64,000 bases of DNA from an uncultured Formosa sp. (GCA_913052445.1 CAJXDP010000002.1:1-64000); one strand, 5' to 3'. Positions 38,725-48,030 are shown, counted from the stretch's first letter. The notes: a model not told the origin generated them from the letters alone. Made by a program: numbers and translations.

Positions 38725-38760
38725 TAAAAGAGGCTGAAAATAAATTTTTAGCCTCTTTTA
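38725..38760. terminator. Bidirectional intrinsic terminator
   Basis: TAAAAGAGGCT (38725-38735) and AGCCTCTTTTA (38750-38760) form a perfect 11-base stem with a 14-base loop. The stem has A-rich and T-rich flanks on the appropriate sides for both strands. It lies 13 bases after the regulator stop and 18 bases after the stop of the convergent small gene at 38779. Confidence 0.75.
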
Positions 38761-38778
38761 CTAGTTGATGTTTTACTT

Positions 38779-39114
38779 TTATTGATTACTTTGACGTTCT
38801 AACCTAATAATAAACTTGACCTCATCTTCGGAGAACTGTTCACGTAAAACTTTTCTAGTTGAAACAAAAGCTTTCTTATATATTTCTTTTTTTTCTTCTT
38901 GAGAAAGGTCTTTCCCTTTAATTTTCAGACCATTTTCTGCATATTTAGTGTATAATGTTTTCTCTAAAAACTGAGTTTGTTCATCTGATAATTCCATTTC
39001 GGATGAAATTAAAGCAACAGCGTTAGAAGCTTTTTTTACTGCGTATCTGTTTTTTTGTGCATTTACATAAGAAAAAGTAAGTAAAAATGTAAAAATAATT
39101 AGTGATTTTTTCAT
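38779..39114 (-). CDS. Small exported helical protein of unknown function
   Basis: A 111-residue protein with a Sec leader at 1-19 (MKKSLIIFTFLLTFSYVNAQ). The mature part is charged and helical, with SSEMELSDEQTQFLEKTLYTKY and LREQFSEDEVKFIIRLERQ. This layout faintly recalls small periplasmic stress proteins of the CpxP/Spy type, but no LTxxQ motif proves it. It lies 19 bases downstream of the esterase gene in the same direction and ends at the bidirectional terminator, so it is probably the last gene of the GH5-to-esterase series. Confidence 0.7.
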   Translation of the reverse strand: MKKSLIIFTFLLTFSYVNAQKNRYAVKKASNAVALISSEMELSDEQTQFLEKTLYTKYAENGLKIKGKDLSQEEKKEIYKKAFVSTRKVLREQFSEDEVKFIIRLERQSNQ

Positions 39115-39133
39115 AGTTGTTTGATTTTAGTTA

Positions 39134-39988
39134 TTAATATTGATTGTTGATTGTTGATTTTCCCTTCAGAAAGTTTAAAGAAACTAGAAATTTATCAATT
39201 TCATCGGTTGTTTCTATGAAATATTTAATTGGTTTCTTAGCAAAAAATGCATGGGCTTGGTCTTTATAAAGTACAAGGTCGCATCGACTTCCTACAGCCT
39301 CCATTTTTTGTTTGAAGGATTGTACCATTTCTACAGTCACAATACGGTCTTTAGTACCTACCAATATAATTGATGGTGGTGCTCCTGCTACAATATTATC
39401 CGTAGGAGATAAGTCTATATAACGGCCTCCAAAACGTTTATGTGCATAAGCACCCGGACCTAAGTCAATAACAGGGTTTAATAATATTAGAGCATTAGGG
39501 ATTGAGCTTATATTTAAGTCCTCTTCTATATTATCAAATTTAGGTAATAAGGCACAAGAGGCAGCTAAATGGCCGCCTGCGGAACCACCGCCAGCAGTAA
39601 TTGTATTAGGATCTATATTTAGTTCGTTTGCGTGTTGCCTTACAAATCGGATAGCCGACTTAGCATCTTCAGTGGCTTGAAATGGGGTTGTTCCATGGGT
39701 GTTTTTTAATCGATATTCTACTGAAATGGCAATCATACCTCTAGAAGCAAAATACATGGACTGTCTTCTAAAAGCTCTTGGACTGCCATTATTCCAACCT
39801 CCTCCGTGAAAAAACACTACACAATTATAGACTTTAGAGGGTTTGAAGTCTAGAGGTTTATAAATGTGTAAATTAAGAACTGTAGTATCTATTGTTTTAT
39901 AAACCTGAAATTCAGGCTCAATAATAATAGGCGTTTGAGAATACCCATTAAGCCATATCAGTAAAAATAAGAATAATGCTGTTCTCAT
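39134..39988 (-). CDS. Exported alpha/beta-hydrolase esterase (HSL-like)
   Basis: Leader at 1-17. The oxyanion-hole motif HGGGW is at 61-65, nucleophile Ser136 is in GGGSAGG, and the triad is completed by Asp214 (GTKDRIV) and His246 (DQAHAFF). At 284 residues it is a single domain of the hormone-sensitive-lipase-like type found in many polysaccharide loci, where relatives remove acetyl or other acyl groups. In this setting deacetylation of xylose units is plausible. It lies 96 bases after the sulfatase at 40085. A TAAATTTG element on the minus strand (40000-39993) may give it an extra promoter. Confidence 0.88.
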   Translation of the reverse strand: MRTALFLFLLIWLNGYSQTPIIIEPEFQVYKTIDTTVLNLHIYKPLDFKPSKVYNCVVFFHGGGWNNGSPRAFRRQSMYFASRGMIAISVEYRLKNTHGTTPFQATEDAKSAIRFVRQHANELNIDPNTITAGGGSAGGHLAASCALLPKFDNIEEDLNISSIPNALILLNPVIDLGPGAYAHKRFGGRYIDLSPTDNIVAGAPPSIILVGTKDRIVTVEMVQSFKQKMEAVGSRCDLVLYKDQAHAFFAKKPIKYFIETTDEIDKFLVSLNFLKGKSTINNQY

Positions 39989-40084
39989 AATTCAAATTTA
40001 AATATTTCTGATCCATTTGAGTAGTGAAATTGAAGCAAAATATATGATTAATCAATCACCCTAACGCTCATCAAACTAAATCTA

Positions 40085-41698
40085 TTATCGTTTGTTAATA
40101 TTCTCTTCATTATAAACTCGTTCAATTACAATATCTGTCATTGCACGCATTTCTTCAAGAGTCATGTCATCTTTATACTCAACTTGTAATTCCTTAATTT
40201 TATTTTTTAATTTTTGAGTTAATTTTTTAGTTCCTGATGTACCGTATAGGTTCTCCATTTCGTTTGGATCCTTTTTTAAATCAAACAACTCCCATTCGTC
40301 CATGTTATAATAGTAATGAATCAACTTATAACGATCGGTTCTAACACCATAGTGTGGCTGAACATTATGCCATTTTGGGAATTCATAATAATGATAATAA
40401 ACCGCATCTCGAGTAGTTACTTTTTTATTAGATTCTAATAAGGGTTTAAAGCTTGTTCCCTGCATTTCATCAGGAACATCAATGCCAGCTAAGTCAAGTA
40501 AAGTCGGTGCGAAATCAATATTTAGTAATAAATCTGAATTCACAGATTTCGGCTTTATGAGTTCAGGATAGCGAATCATGAACGGCATTTTAAACGATTC
40601 TTCATACATCCATCGTTTGTCAAACCAACCATGTTCACCCAAGTAAAATCCTTGATCAGAAGTGTATATAATGACTGTATTATCAAGTAAATCATTAGCT
40701 TTAAGATAATCTAACATCTGCCCTACCGCTTTATCAACTCCTGCAACACATCGTAAATAATCCTTGATATAAGCTTGATACTTCCAGTTTTTCAAATCAG
40801 CTCCTTTAAGCGTATCGTTAGGAGTCCAAAAATCTCCTTTATTTCCATAAGAGTAGTACCCCTTAAGCTCTTTTTTTGAGAGCCCTTTTGGCGGAGCCAC
40901 TTTTAAATCTCTTCGATTCATATGGTTTTCTATTTCCATCCATTGCTCACTCGCAGCTTTACGGCCTTTGTAGTCGTCATTAAAGTTTGCAGGGTGTGGA
41001 AGGTCTCCATCAGAGAATAAATCTTTAAATTCCTCTGCTGGTTCCCATGGTCGGTGGGGTGCTTTAAATTGATACATCAACATAAACGGTTTGTCTTTAT
41101 CTCGCCCCTCGCCTATCCACTTCATGGCATCATGTGCAACTTGGGCGGTTGAATGTCGTTTTTTTTCTACAATGGTATCCCGACCATTTTCTAAAAATAC
41201 GGGGTTGAAATAAGTTCCTTGCCCTCCCCAATTTATCATTACTTTAGAATAATCAAATCCTGTAGGACTGGTTCCTAAATGCCATTTCCCAACAACGGCT
41301 GTCTGGTAACCAGATTTTTGAAATAATTTTGGAAATGTCATTTGACTCCCATCAAAATCGCCACCTTTTTCATTTTTAAAAAAGCCACTTACATGACTGT
41401 ATTTTCCAGTTAAAATCGCCGCACGGCTTGGTCCACATATAGAATTGGTATTAAACATTCTTGTCATTAACATCCCTTCGTTAGCAATCCGATCGATATT
41501 TGGAGTGGGTGCAATTTCTGCTAACCAGTCCCGATAAGCACTAATTGCACTAACAGCATGATCATCCGCCATAATAAAAACAATATTAGGTTGCTTTGGA
41601 TTCGTATTAACAACCACAGATGGTTTAGAAGTTTTACAAGCTAATGTTGTAATAGCTAAGAGTGATAGGCCAAAAAAGAGGTTTTTTGTGATAGTCAT
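40085..41698 (-). CDS. Type I sulfatase lipoprotein, N-acetylglucosamine-6-sulfatase-like
   Basis: Leader ending AITTLAC, with Cys21 the likely lipidation site. Asp45-Asp46 are metal ligands and Cys88 in C-G-P-S-R is the formylglycine site. YTSDQGFYLGEHGWFDKRWMYEES near 345-368 continues the active site. It is a clear paralogue of the sulfatase at 1714, sharing AISAY, APTPNIDRIANEG, CGPSRAAILTGKYSH and the YYHYYEFPKWHNVQPHYGVR tail. The 1714 copy has a plain leader, so the two probably sit in different places. Length 537. Genes on either side follow in one direction (8 bases upstream). Confidence 0.94.
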   Translation of the reverse strand: MTITKNLFFGLSLLAITTLACKTSKPSVVVNTNPKQPNIVFIMADDHAVSAISAYRDWLAEIAPTPNIDRIANEGMLMTRMFNTNSICGPSRAAILTGKYSHVSGFFKNEKGGDFDGSQMTFPKLFQKSGYQTAVVGKWHLGTSPTGFDYSKVMINWGGQGTYFNPVFLENGRDTIVEKKRHSTAQVAHDAMKWIGEGRDKDKPFMLMYQFKAPHRPWEPAEEFKDLFSDGDLPHPANFNDDYKGRKAASEQWMEIENHMNRRDLKVAPPKGLSKKELKGYYSYGNKGDFWTPNDTLKGADLKNWKYQAYIKDYLRCVAGVDKAVGQMLDYLKANDLLDNTVIIYTSDQGFYLGEHGWFDKRWMYEESFKMPFMIRYPELIKPKSVNSDLLLNIDFAPTLLDLAGIDVPDEMQGTSFKPLLESNKKVTTRDAVYYHYYEFPKWHNVQPHYGVRTDRYKLIHYYYNMDEWELFDLKKDPNEMENLYGTSGTKKLTQKLKNKIKELQVEYKDDMTLEEMRAMTDIVIERVYNEENINKR

Positions 41699-41706
41699 AA
41701 TTTAAA

Positions 41707-43086
41707 TTAATTAAATGTCGTTTTGAATTGTTCTAATTGTTGACTTAATGCTTTTACAATAGATAAATGCGCAGGGTCATTTGCCAAATTAATAGTTTCG
41801 TTAGGATCCGTTTCGTGGTTGTATAGCATTTTGGAGATAACCTTACCCTTTCTTAGCCACTCGGTATAAAACAAGTGATCAACGATGAGCGTTTCTCCTT
41901 TCTGGTAACGAGCTAACGCTCTATTTTTAAATATTTCATCAGGAGATTCTAGAGCTGAAACTAAAGAACTACCTTGTAAATGAGTAGGCGATTCTCCCGC
42001 TGTAAGTTCACATAGGGTTGGATAAATGTCTACCAACTCGGCAATAGAATTCGTACGAGCTGCTTTCGGTAATCCAGAATAACTTATAATTAAAGGAACT
42101 TGAAGGGCCACTTCAAAGTTGCTGTGTTTCGCCCAAAGACCATGATCGGACAAGCTCCAACCGTGATCTCCTACCAAAACAATGACGGTGTTTTCACGCA
42201 AACCTAGTTCTGTTAAACCTTTTATTAAAACACCGATCTGAGCATCAACATAACTCACACTGGCATAATAACCATGAATTAATTTTTTAGCTATAGGGTC
42301 GGGAACGGGACCATTTTTTGGTATGTTTATATATGCCCGTAATTCACCCCATTTATGATTTGCTCTTTGTGGTGCGGATTTTGGAAACGTAGCGTTTTCA
42401 GGAAGGTTAATCGAGTTTGGGTCGTATAAATCCCAATACTTTTTAGGTGCATTAAAAGGAAGGTGAGGTTTAACAAACCCAACTGCTAAAAAAAATGGTT
42501 TCCCCTTCGCTTTAAACTGTTTTAAATCTTCTATGGATTTAAGCGCTGTTTGTCCATCTATGTAGGCCGCGTCCGGGACGTCTATATTTTCATAAGCATA
42601 GCCAGCTTTATTGGATGCTTCAAGAATTAAATTTTCTTTTGAAAGATAATTACGCCATGTTTTTACTTTAGGATACCATTCATCATCCCAAGCATCAATA
42701 TCATTTTTAATGTGAGTTATTTTGTTGTTACTAACTGTAGAATAACCACGATCTTTAAAGTATTGAGCCATATTAACAACTTCTGGCATATCTTCTTTGA
42801 TACGGCTATGATAAGTTAAAAAACGATTTGCTGTAGGACGAACTCCCGTTAAAAGACTTGCTCTAGAAGCCCCACAAACAGGCACGTTGCAATAGGCGCG
42901 ATTAAAAGTTACTCCAGAAGCACCTAGTGAATCAATATTGGGGCTTAAGATTTGATTTTGGCCATATAAACTGAGTTCGGGACGTAAATCATCTACCATG
43001 ATGAATAAAACGTTTTTAGGCTGAGTTTGATTTTGTGAACTTACTGTAAAAGAAAGAAGTACAAAAAATATTATAAATTGTTTCAT
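41707..43086 (-). CDS. Type I sulfatase, iduronate-2-sulfatase-like (C-G-A-S-R)
   Basis: Leader at 1-18. Asp32-Asp33 (MVDDLRPELSLYG) begin the metal site, Cys71 is in C-G-A-S-R, and VGDHGWSLSDHGLWAKHSNFE near 312-332 completes it. VGFVKPHLPFNAPKKYWDLYD near 207-227 is typical of the branch. It is close in sequence to the sulfatases at 21062 and 27834. It starts directly after the GH3 stop (no intervening base), so expression with GH3 is very likely. Length 459. Confidence 0.94.
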   Translation of the reverse strand: MKQFIIFFVLLSFTVSSQNQTQPKNVLFIMVDDLRPELSLYGQNQILSPNIDSLGASGVTFNRAYCNVPVCGASRASLLTGVRPTANRFLTYHSRIKEDMPEVVNMAQYFKDRGYSTVSNNKITHIKNDIDAWDDEWYPKVKTWRNYLSKENLILEASNKAGYAYENIDVPDAAYIDGQTALKSIEDLKQFKAKGKPFFLAVGFVKPHLPFNAPKKYWDLYDPNSINLPENATFPKSAPQRANHKWGELRAYINIPKNGPVPDPIAKKLIHGYYASVSYVDAQIGVLIKGLTELGLRENTVIVLVGDHGWSLSDHGLWAKHSNFEVALQVPLIISYSGLPKAARTNSIAELVDIYPTLCELTAGESPTHLQGSSLVSALESPDEIFKNRALARYQKGETLIVDHLFYTEWLRKGKVISKMLYNHETDPNETINLANDPAHLSIVKALSQQLEQFKTTFN

Positions 43087-45423
43087 TTATTCTTCGATTT
43101 TTATTCGATTATTAACAGTTAACTCTATTGATTTTAGATCTCTATCTGCTGATGATTTTCCAACCATAATTGAAAAAGTTCCTGGCTCTACACAATAATC
43201 CATATTGATGTCATAAAACGCCAACATTCGTTCATCAATTTCAAACGATACTATTTTGGAAGATCCCTTAGTCAGAAATACTCTCTCATAGCCTTTTAAT
43301 TCTTTCACAGGACGCGTTGCACTGCTTACTTTATCCCTGATGTAAAGCTGCACGATTTCTTCTCCGTCCATCTCTCCAGTGTTCTCAAGCTCGAAACTAA
43401 GAGTAACTGATTTCCCTTTCTCGAGCTCGTTGCTTGAAAGACTTGGGTTAGAATACTTATACTTGGTATAACTTAAGCCAAAGCCAAATGGATATAAAGG
43501 CTTCTTTTTTTCTAAGGCATACTTATGAAAATACGCGGATGGCTTATGGTTGTAAATCATGCGTAATTGTCCAACACTACGGGCCACTGTAAGTGGTAAT
43601 TTACCACTAGGATTCACATCTCCAAAAAGAACATCGGCAACCGCTTCTCCTCCAAACAATCCTGGTTCCCAGGACTCAATAATCGCTGGAACGTTTTTTT
43701 GTAACCATGGTTCTGAGATTGGTCGACCGTTAACCAATACAATAATAACAGGCGTACCTGTATTTTCAATCGCTTGAACTAATTCCAGCTGTTTTCCTGG
43801 AAGATCCAAAGCTGAACGAGCCATATTTTCTCCTGCTGTTTTATCTTTCCATCGATAACGCATTGAATTATCCCCTACCACTACTACGACATAATCCACA
43901 TCGTTAGCTAAAAGTGCAGCTGCTTTAATTTTAGCATCTTTAATTTTCCGAATATTTTCGCCTGAATCAAAAAAGCTAACCTCATAGCCTTTTTCAGACC
44001 CTAAATCTTGTATACCTTCAAATATTGTAATGACATTTTCATCGGGTTGTTTAGCATGCCAATCGCCTAATATTGTTTGGTTATTTGCATTGGGGCCTGT
44101 AACTAAAATTCGCTTATTATTTGATGTATTAGCTAACGGAAGTATTCCATTATTTTTTAAAAGAACAATTCCCTTTTGGGCACTTTCTAAAGCTGTTTTT
44201 TTGTGTGCATCTATTAATACATGATTTTTAATAGACTCTAGTTTGACAGTTCGATTTTCAAATAAGCCTAGCTTAAACTTGGCCATTAATATTTTAGAAC
44301 AAGCATCGTTAATACGGTCTACAGAAAGTGTTCCCTCATTAACAAGTTCTACAACTGCTTCTGGAAATTTTACGCCGTGCATATGCATATCCATTCCTGC
44401 ATTTACAGATAAGTAAGATGCTTCTTTTAAATCATTTGCAACATGGTGAAGGGTTTCGATTCGTTCAATATCCATCCAATCACTCACATAAAACCCTTTA
44501 AATCCCCATTGGTTTCTGAATAAATCAGTCATTAACCAAGAATTCATATGGCAAGGTACGCCGTTAAGTTCATTATGAGCCGCCATTATTGAATAGACTC
44601 CAGCATCAATAGCTTTCTGATACGGTTTAAGATGCACTTCCTTTAAAGTACGCAGCGATACATCCATTGGTGCAGCGTTAAGACCATTTACTGGCTCACC
44701 TCCAGCAATCATGTGCTTTGCACAAGCAATAACTTTTTCTGGTCCTGAAAAATCACCTTGTTGGAAGCCATTAATCATCGCAGCCCCCATATTTCCGACC
44801 ATATAGGGATCTTCACCAAACGTCTCTCCCACGCGACCCCATCTAGGATCACGAAGCACATCAATATTAGGAGTAAATGCCCAATGCGATCCAGTAGCTC
44901 TCATTTCTTTAGCAGATTGTTTTCCAACATCATATAAAAATGAATCTGACCAAGTAGAGGCTAATGTTATTGGAGAAGGGTACACTGTTGTTCCTGAAAC
45001 CAGAGCATTTCCATGAATTGCATCTATACCAATTAAAATTGGTATCTTAAGTGGTGACTGAAGAGCAAGTTCCTGTAAAAGGTTAGCCTCTTCTGTCGTT
45101 AATACATGAAGAAAAGAACCGATTTTACCCTCTTTAGTCATTTGAGCAACATCGTCACTGAACAATCCTTTATAGAAACCCTGAGCATCGTTAGAATGCA
45201 ATTCCTCTTCTGTTAGATTTTTTTCAGCTTGACGCATGTGATCTAGACCTACAAACTGATTCATCTGATAAACCTTTTCCTCTAGAGTCATTCGACTCAT
45301 AAGGTCGTCTAGACGTACTTCATAAGTTAGATTGGCATCAAGGTATATAGGGGTATTGGATTGAGAAAACCCAACACTTGTCATAAGAATTGTCGAAAAA
45401 GATAGTAAATTTAATAACTTCAT
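43087..45423 (-). CDS. GH3 beta-xylosidase/beta-glucosidase
   Basis: A retaining exo-glycosidase of 778 residues with leader 1-20. The N-terminal barrel has IGIDAIHGNALV near 131-142, DPRWGRVGETFGEDP near 192-206 and nucleophile Asp315 in FYVSDWMDIE. The second domain follows from about 400 (SAQKGIVLLKNNGILPL), and a fibronectin-III-like domain closes the protein (about 680-770, PFGFGLSYTKY before it). It should remove xylose (or glucose) from non-reducing ends in the periplasm. It starts two bases after the sulfatase-GH10 fusion gene. Xylose specificity is inferred from the locus. Confidence 0.94.
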   Translation of the reverse strand: MKLLNLLSFSTILMTSVGFSQSNTPIYLDANLTYEVRLDDLMSRMTLEEKVYQMNQFVGLDHMRQAEKNLTEEELHSNDAQGFYKGLFSDDVAQMTKEGKIGSFLHVLTTEEANLLQELALQSPLKIPILIGIDAIHGNALVSGTTVYPSPITLASTWSDSFLYDVGKQSAKEMRATGSHWAFTPNIDVLRDPRWGRVGETFGEDPYMVGNMGAAMINGFQQGDFSGPEKVIACAKHMIAGGEPVNGLNAAPMDVSLRTLKEVHLKPYQKAIDAGVYSIMAAHNELNGVPCHMNSWLMTDLFRNQWGFKGFYVSDWMDIERIETLHHVANDLKEASYLSVNAGMDMHMHGVKFPEAVVELVNEGTLSVDRINDACSKILMAKFKLGLFENRTVKLESIKNHVLIDAHKKTALESAQKGIVLLKNNGILPLANTSNNKRILVTGPNANNQTILGDWHAKQPDENVITIFEGIQDLGSEKGYEVSFFDSGENIRKIKDAKIKAAALLANDVDYVVVVVGDNSMRYRWKDKTAGENMARSALDLPGKQLELVQAIENTGTPVIIVLVNGRPISEPWLQKNVPAIIESWEPGLFGGEAVADVLFGDVNPSGKLPLTVARSVGQLRMIYNHKPSAYFHKYALEKKKPLYPFGFGLSYTKYKYSNPSLSSNELEKGKSVTLSFELENTGEMDGEEIVQLYIRDKVSSATRPVKELKGYERVFLTKGSSKIVSFEIDERMLAFYDINMDYCVEPGTFSIMVGKSSADRDLKSIELTVNNRIKIEE

Positions 45424-45425
45424 TT

Positions 45426-48002
45426 TTAATTTTTTAATGCGTTTTTAATAATTCGATAAGCTGGTGTTGGATTTAAATCAGCGTCATAAATAGATTGGAA
45501 ATAACCTCTGTTCTTTTTAAAGCGCTCTCCCATGTCCCATAGATTTAATGCTACAACTCCAGTTGCTGTCTTTGATTCTAGAAGAGAAACTATTTTTGAA
45601 TACAACACTGCCTGTAATTGGTGTTGTTTCATAATGTCTGATTTATCTTTTATCATATAGTCTAGTTCTGTGATATGGAATTCTAAATCATTAGTATGAG
45701 CCCAGTCTACCAATTCTGAAAGTTTTTTTAGAGTGTTATCTGTATCTTCAATAAAATCTTTAGTGGAACTACTTAAATTAATATGTCCTTGCCAACCAAT
45801 TGCGTCGACACGAAGTCCTTTAGAGCGTATGTATAAAATAGTTTCCTTGACCTTGTCCCACATGATTGGCTGCATTCCTGCATTATGATTGTATACAAGT
45901 TTAATATTAGTTGCATGCTTGGTAGCAATTTCAAATGACTTTAAAATATAATTTGGGAATCCATTAGGGTCTAAGCCCATTTTAAGCCACGGGTTTTCCC
46001 ACAAAGAAGTTCCTTTTTTGGGCCCAAACCACTTTCCATTTGGTAAAACGGTTTCATTAACAACATCCATCCATTTAATATTTGGGATAGTATTAAAACG
46101 TTTGGCAGTAGCAGTCATAAAATCAACCATTACTGTTTGAAGTTCTTCAGCAGTTCTATTGTCTTCTTTAGCCCATTTTGAAGCTTGAGGACTCGATGGA
46201 CCATGTATTCTGACAATCAAATTATTAGATTTAGAAAAGGCAATGAAATCGTCAATTCTTGTCCAATCCCAAACATTAGGTTTTGGGTGGATTATTGTTT
46301 GCTTAGCAGCGTTGGCAGGCGTTAGATAGTTGAAATCTTTAAGGAATAAGGCCCCTTTTTTAGAGTCCATTTCGTGGTGATTTAAAGTAGCTCCAATAAT
46401 TAATTTAGAAGTATTTAGCGGGACCTTTTCTGTTTTAATGGTTTCTATTAATTGATTCTTAAAATATCTTGCTGCTAACTTTTGAAATCGAGTTTTATAG
46501 ATCGCATAGTTTTCATCGTCAATTCTATTGTAGGTTTCATCAGGATCAAATTTATAATCGTATAGCTCTTCAGCATAAATATCTTTTTGAAAAATTGGAT
46601 CTGTACTTTTTTTGTTAGTAACCCAAACTGTATATCGGTATTGTTCCGTCCGAAAACTATAACCTGTTTTATTACCACTTTGCCACTGACTTACTGCGTA
46701 CGATTTTGGGGAAATAGCATCGCCTTCCACCAAAGAGTTTAAACTAGTTCCATCAAGGTTCGAGGGAATATTCAAGTTAGCAGCCTCACAAAGTGTAGGG
46801 AAAATATCTACAAATTCAGTTGGAGAAGTGACCTTAACACCCTTTTTTACTTTTGGATTGTATATTATTAATGGAGAACGCGTAGCTTGTTCAAAATTTG
46901 AATGCTTATTCCATAAACTGTGATCTCCTAAGTGCCAGCCATGATCGCCCCATATCACGACAATCGTGTTTTTATCAAACCCAGTTGATTTGAGTGTTTG
47001 TAGTATTTTTCCAATTTGAGCATCGATAAAACTGGTACAGGCATAATACCCGTGAATCAAATCCTTTTGGTGAGATTCCTCTAAATCTAAAAGGTTTTCT
47101 TCATTGATCACATAGTTTATTTCAGGATACTTATAAGAGCGCATTTCACCTGAACTGTGATAGGCTAAATCAGGACCATTAATAGACTTTGTTTGATAAG
47201 AAGCTAACTCAATTTCATTTTTATTATAGAGGTCCCAATATTTTTGAGGAGCTGTAAAAGGAAGATGAGGCCGCTTAAAGCCGACTGCTAAGAAAAAAGG
47301 AGCTGATTGATTTTGACTTAAATTTTGTAACATTAAATTGGCACGAGCAGCGATAGCACCGTCTGTATATGCTTCATCGGGCACATTGGCACTTCCAAAC
47401 GGAGGTTTATAGTTGTCTCTCACATATTTGTTAAGATTTTTAACACCCTTAGAAGTAGCTTCGGCCCTTAGCTGTCTTAACTTATTTTTAATGTCTTTAT
47501 TTTGATAATACCCCAATGCTGGCGGACCATAATCTGAAGAATAGCCGAGTTGGTTTTCTTTTATAAAAGGAACTGACCAAGAAGGTAGATCTCTTTTATT
47601 ATCGACACAGCGGGGATCAAATATTTTTCCAACTCCTAATGTTTGATATCCATTATTCTTAAAGTGTTCTGGAATGGTGAGAATATCTGGATTGATATCT
47701 CGCATTTTAGTTTTAAGATCTCTTACCTTGGTATAATCTGGTCGTTTACCTGTCATTAAACTGGCTCTAGACGGACCGCAGACGGCCTGCTGCGTATGAT
47801 TATTTAAAAAAATAGTTGCTTCTTTAGATAAGTCATCCATTATTGGAGTTTGCGCAAATGCATCCCCAAAACTACCAATGGTAGGCTTTAGGTCATCAAT
47901 TGCTATGAACAAAATGTTAGGATTTTTAGTTTCTGGTTGTGCGAGTAGTGCAAAAGAGAAAAATAGTGCTAAAAAACAAAAAAATAATTTTTTTACTTTC
48001 AT
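45426..48002 (-). CDS. Bifunctional sulfatase-GH10 xylanase fusion
   Basis: An 858-residue exported protein with leader 1-21. Residues 27-515 are a complete sulfatase of the iduronate-2-sulfatase-like branch: Asp36-Asp37, Cys75 in C-G-P-S-R, FKRPHLPFTAPQKYWDLY, Asp353-His354 and Lys366-His367. After a short linker, residues 530-858 are a GH10 barrel with acid/base Glu650 (MDVVNETV), Gln738/His740 (GWQGH) and nucleophile Glu779 (FHITELDYM). The GH10 cleft is altered: the usual TPENxxKW reads TPANAAKQ (561-568) and the WHxQ segment is gone (RIHGPSSPQASKW, 598-610). No second leader or start lies between the domains. It probably desulfates and cuts the same xylan fragment. Confidence 0.93.
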   Translation of the reverse strand: MKVKKLFFCFLALFFSFALLAQPETKNPNILFIAIDDLKPTIGSFGDAFAQTPIMDDLSKEATIFLNNHTQQAVCGPSRASLMTGKRPDYTKVRDLKTKMRDINPDILTIPEHFKNNGYQTLGVGKIFDPRCVDNKRDLPSWSVPFIKENQLGYSSDYGPPALGYYQNKDIKNKLRQLRAEATSKGVKNLNKYVRDNYKPPFGSANVPDEAYTDGAIAARANLMLQNLSQNQSAPFFLAVGFKRPHLPFTAPQKYWDLYNKNEIELASYQTKSINGPDLAYHSSGEMRSYKYPEINYVINEENLLDLEESHQKDLIHGYYACTSFIDAQIGKILQTLKSTGFDKNTIVVIWGDHGWHLGDHSLWNKHSNFEQATRSPLIIYNPKVKKGVKVTSPTEFVDIFPTLCEAANLNIPSNLDGTSLNSLVEGDAISPKSYAVSQWQSGNKTGYSFRTEQYRYTVWVTNKKSTDPIFQKDIYAEELYDYKFDPDETYNRIDDENYAIYKTRFQKLAARYFKNQLIETIKTEKVPLNTSKLIIGATLNHHEMDSKKGALFLKDFNYLTPANAAKQTIIHPKPNVWDWTRIDDFIAFSKSNNLIVRIHGPSSPQASKWAKEDNRTAEELQTVMVDFMTATAKRFNTIPNIKWMDVVNETVLPNGKWFGPKKGTSLWENPWLKMGLDPNGFPNYILKSFEIATKHATNIKLVYNHNAGMQPIMWDKVKETILYIRSKGLRVDAIGWQGHINLSSSTKDFIEDTDNTLKKLSELVDWAHTNDLEFHITELDYMIKDKSDIMKQHQLQAVLYSKIVSLLESKTATGVVALNLWDMGERFKKNRGYFQSIYDADLNPTPAYRIIKNALKN

Positions 48003-48030
48003 CTAAATACTGATTTATTATTACAATTTA

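Noticed and set aside
39138-39165. Short tandem TTGATTG-type repeat
   Set aside because: It lies around the end of the esterase coding sequence (residues STINNQY and the stop), has only about three imperfect units, and has no sign of function.
45426-48002. Sulfatase-GH10 fusion as an assembly or frameshift artefact
   Set aside because: The frame is continuous with a plausible linker, there is no second leader or start at the junction, and both domains are full length with their catalytic residues.
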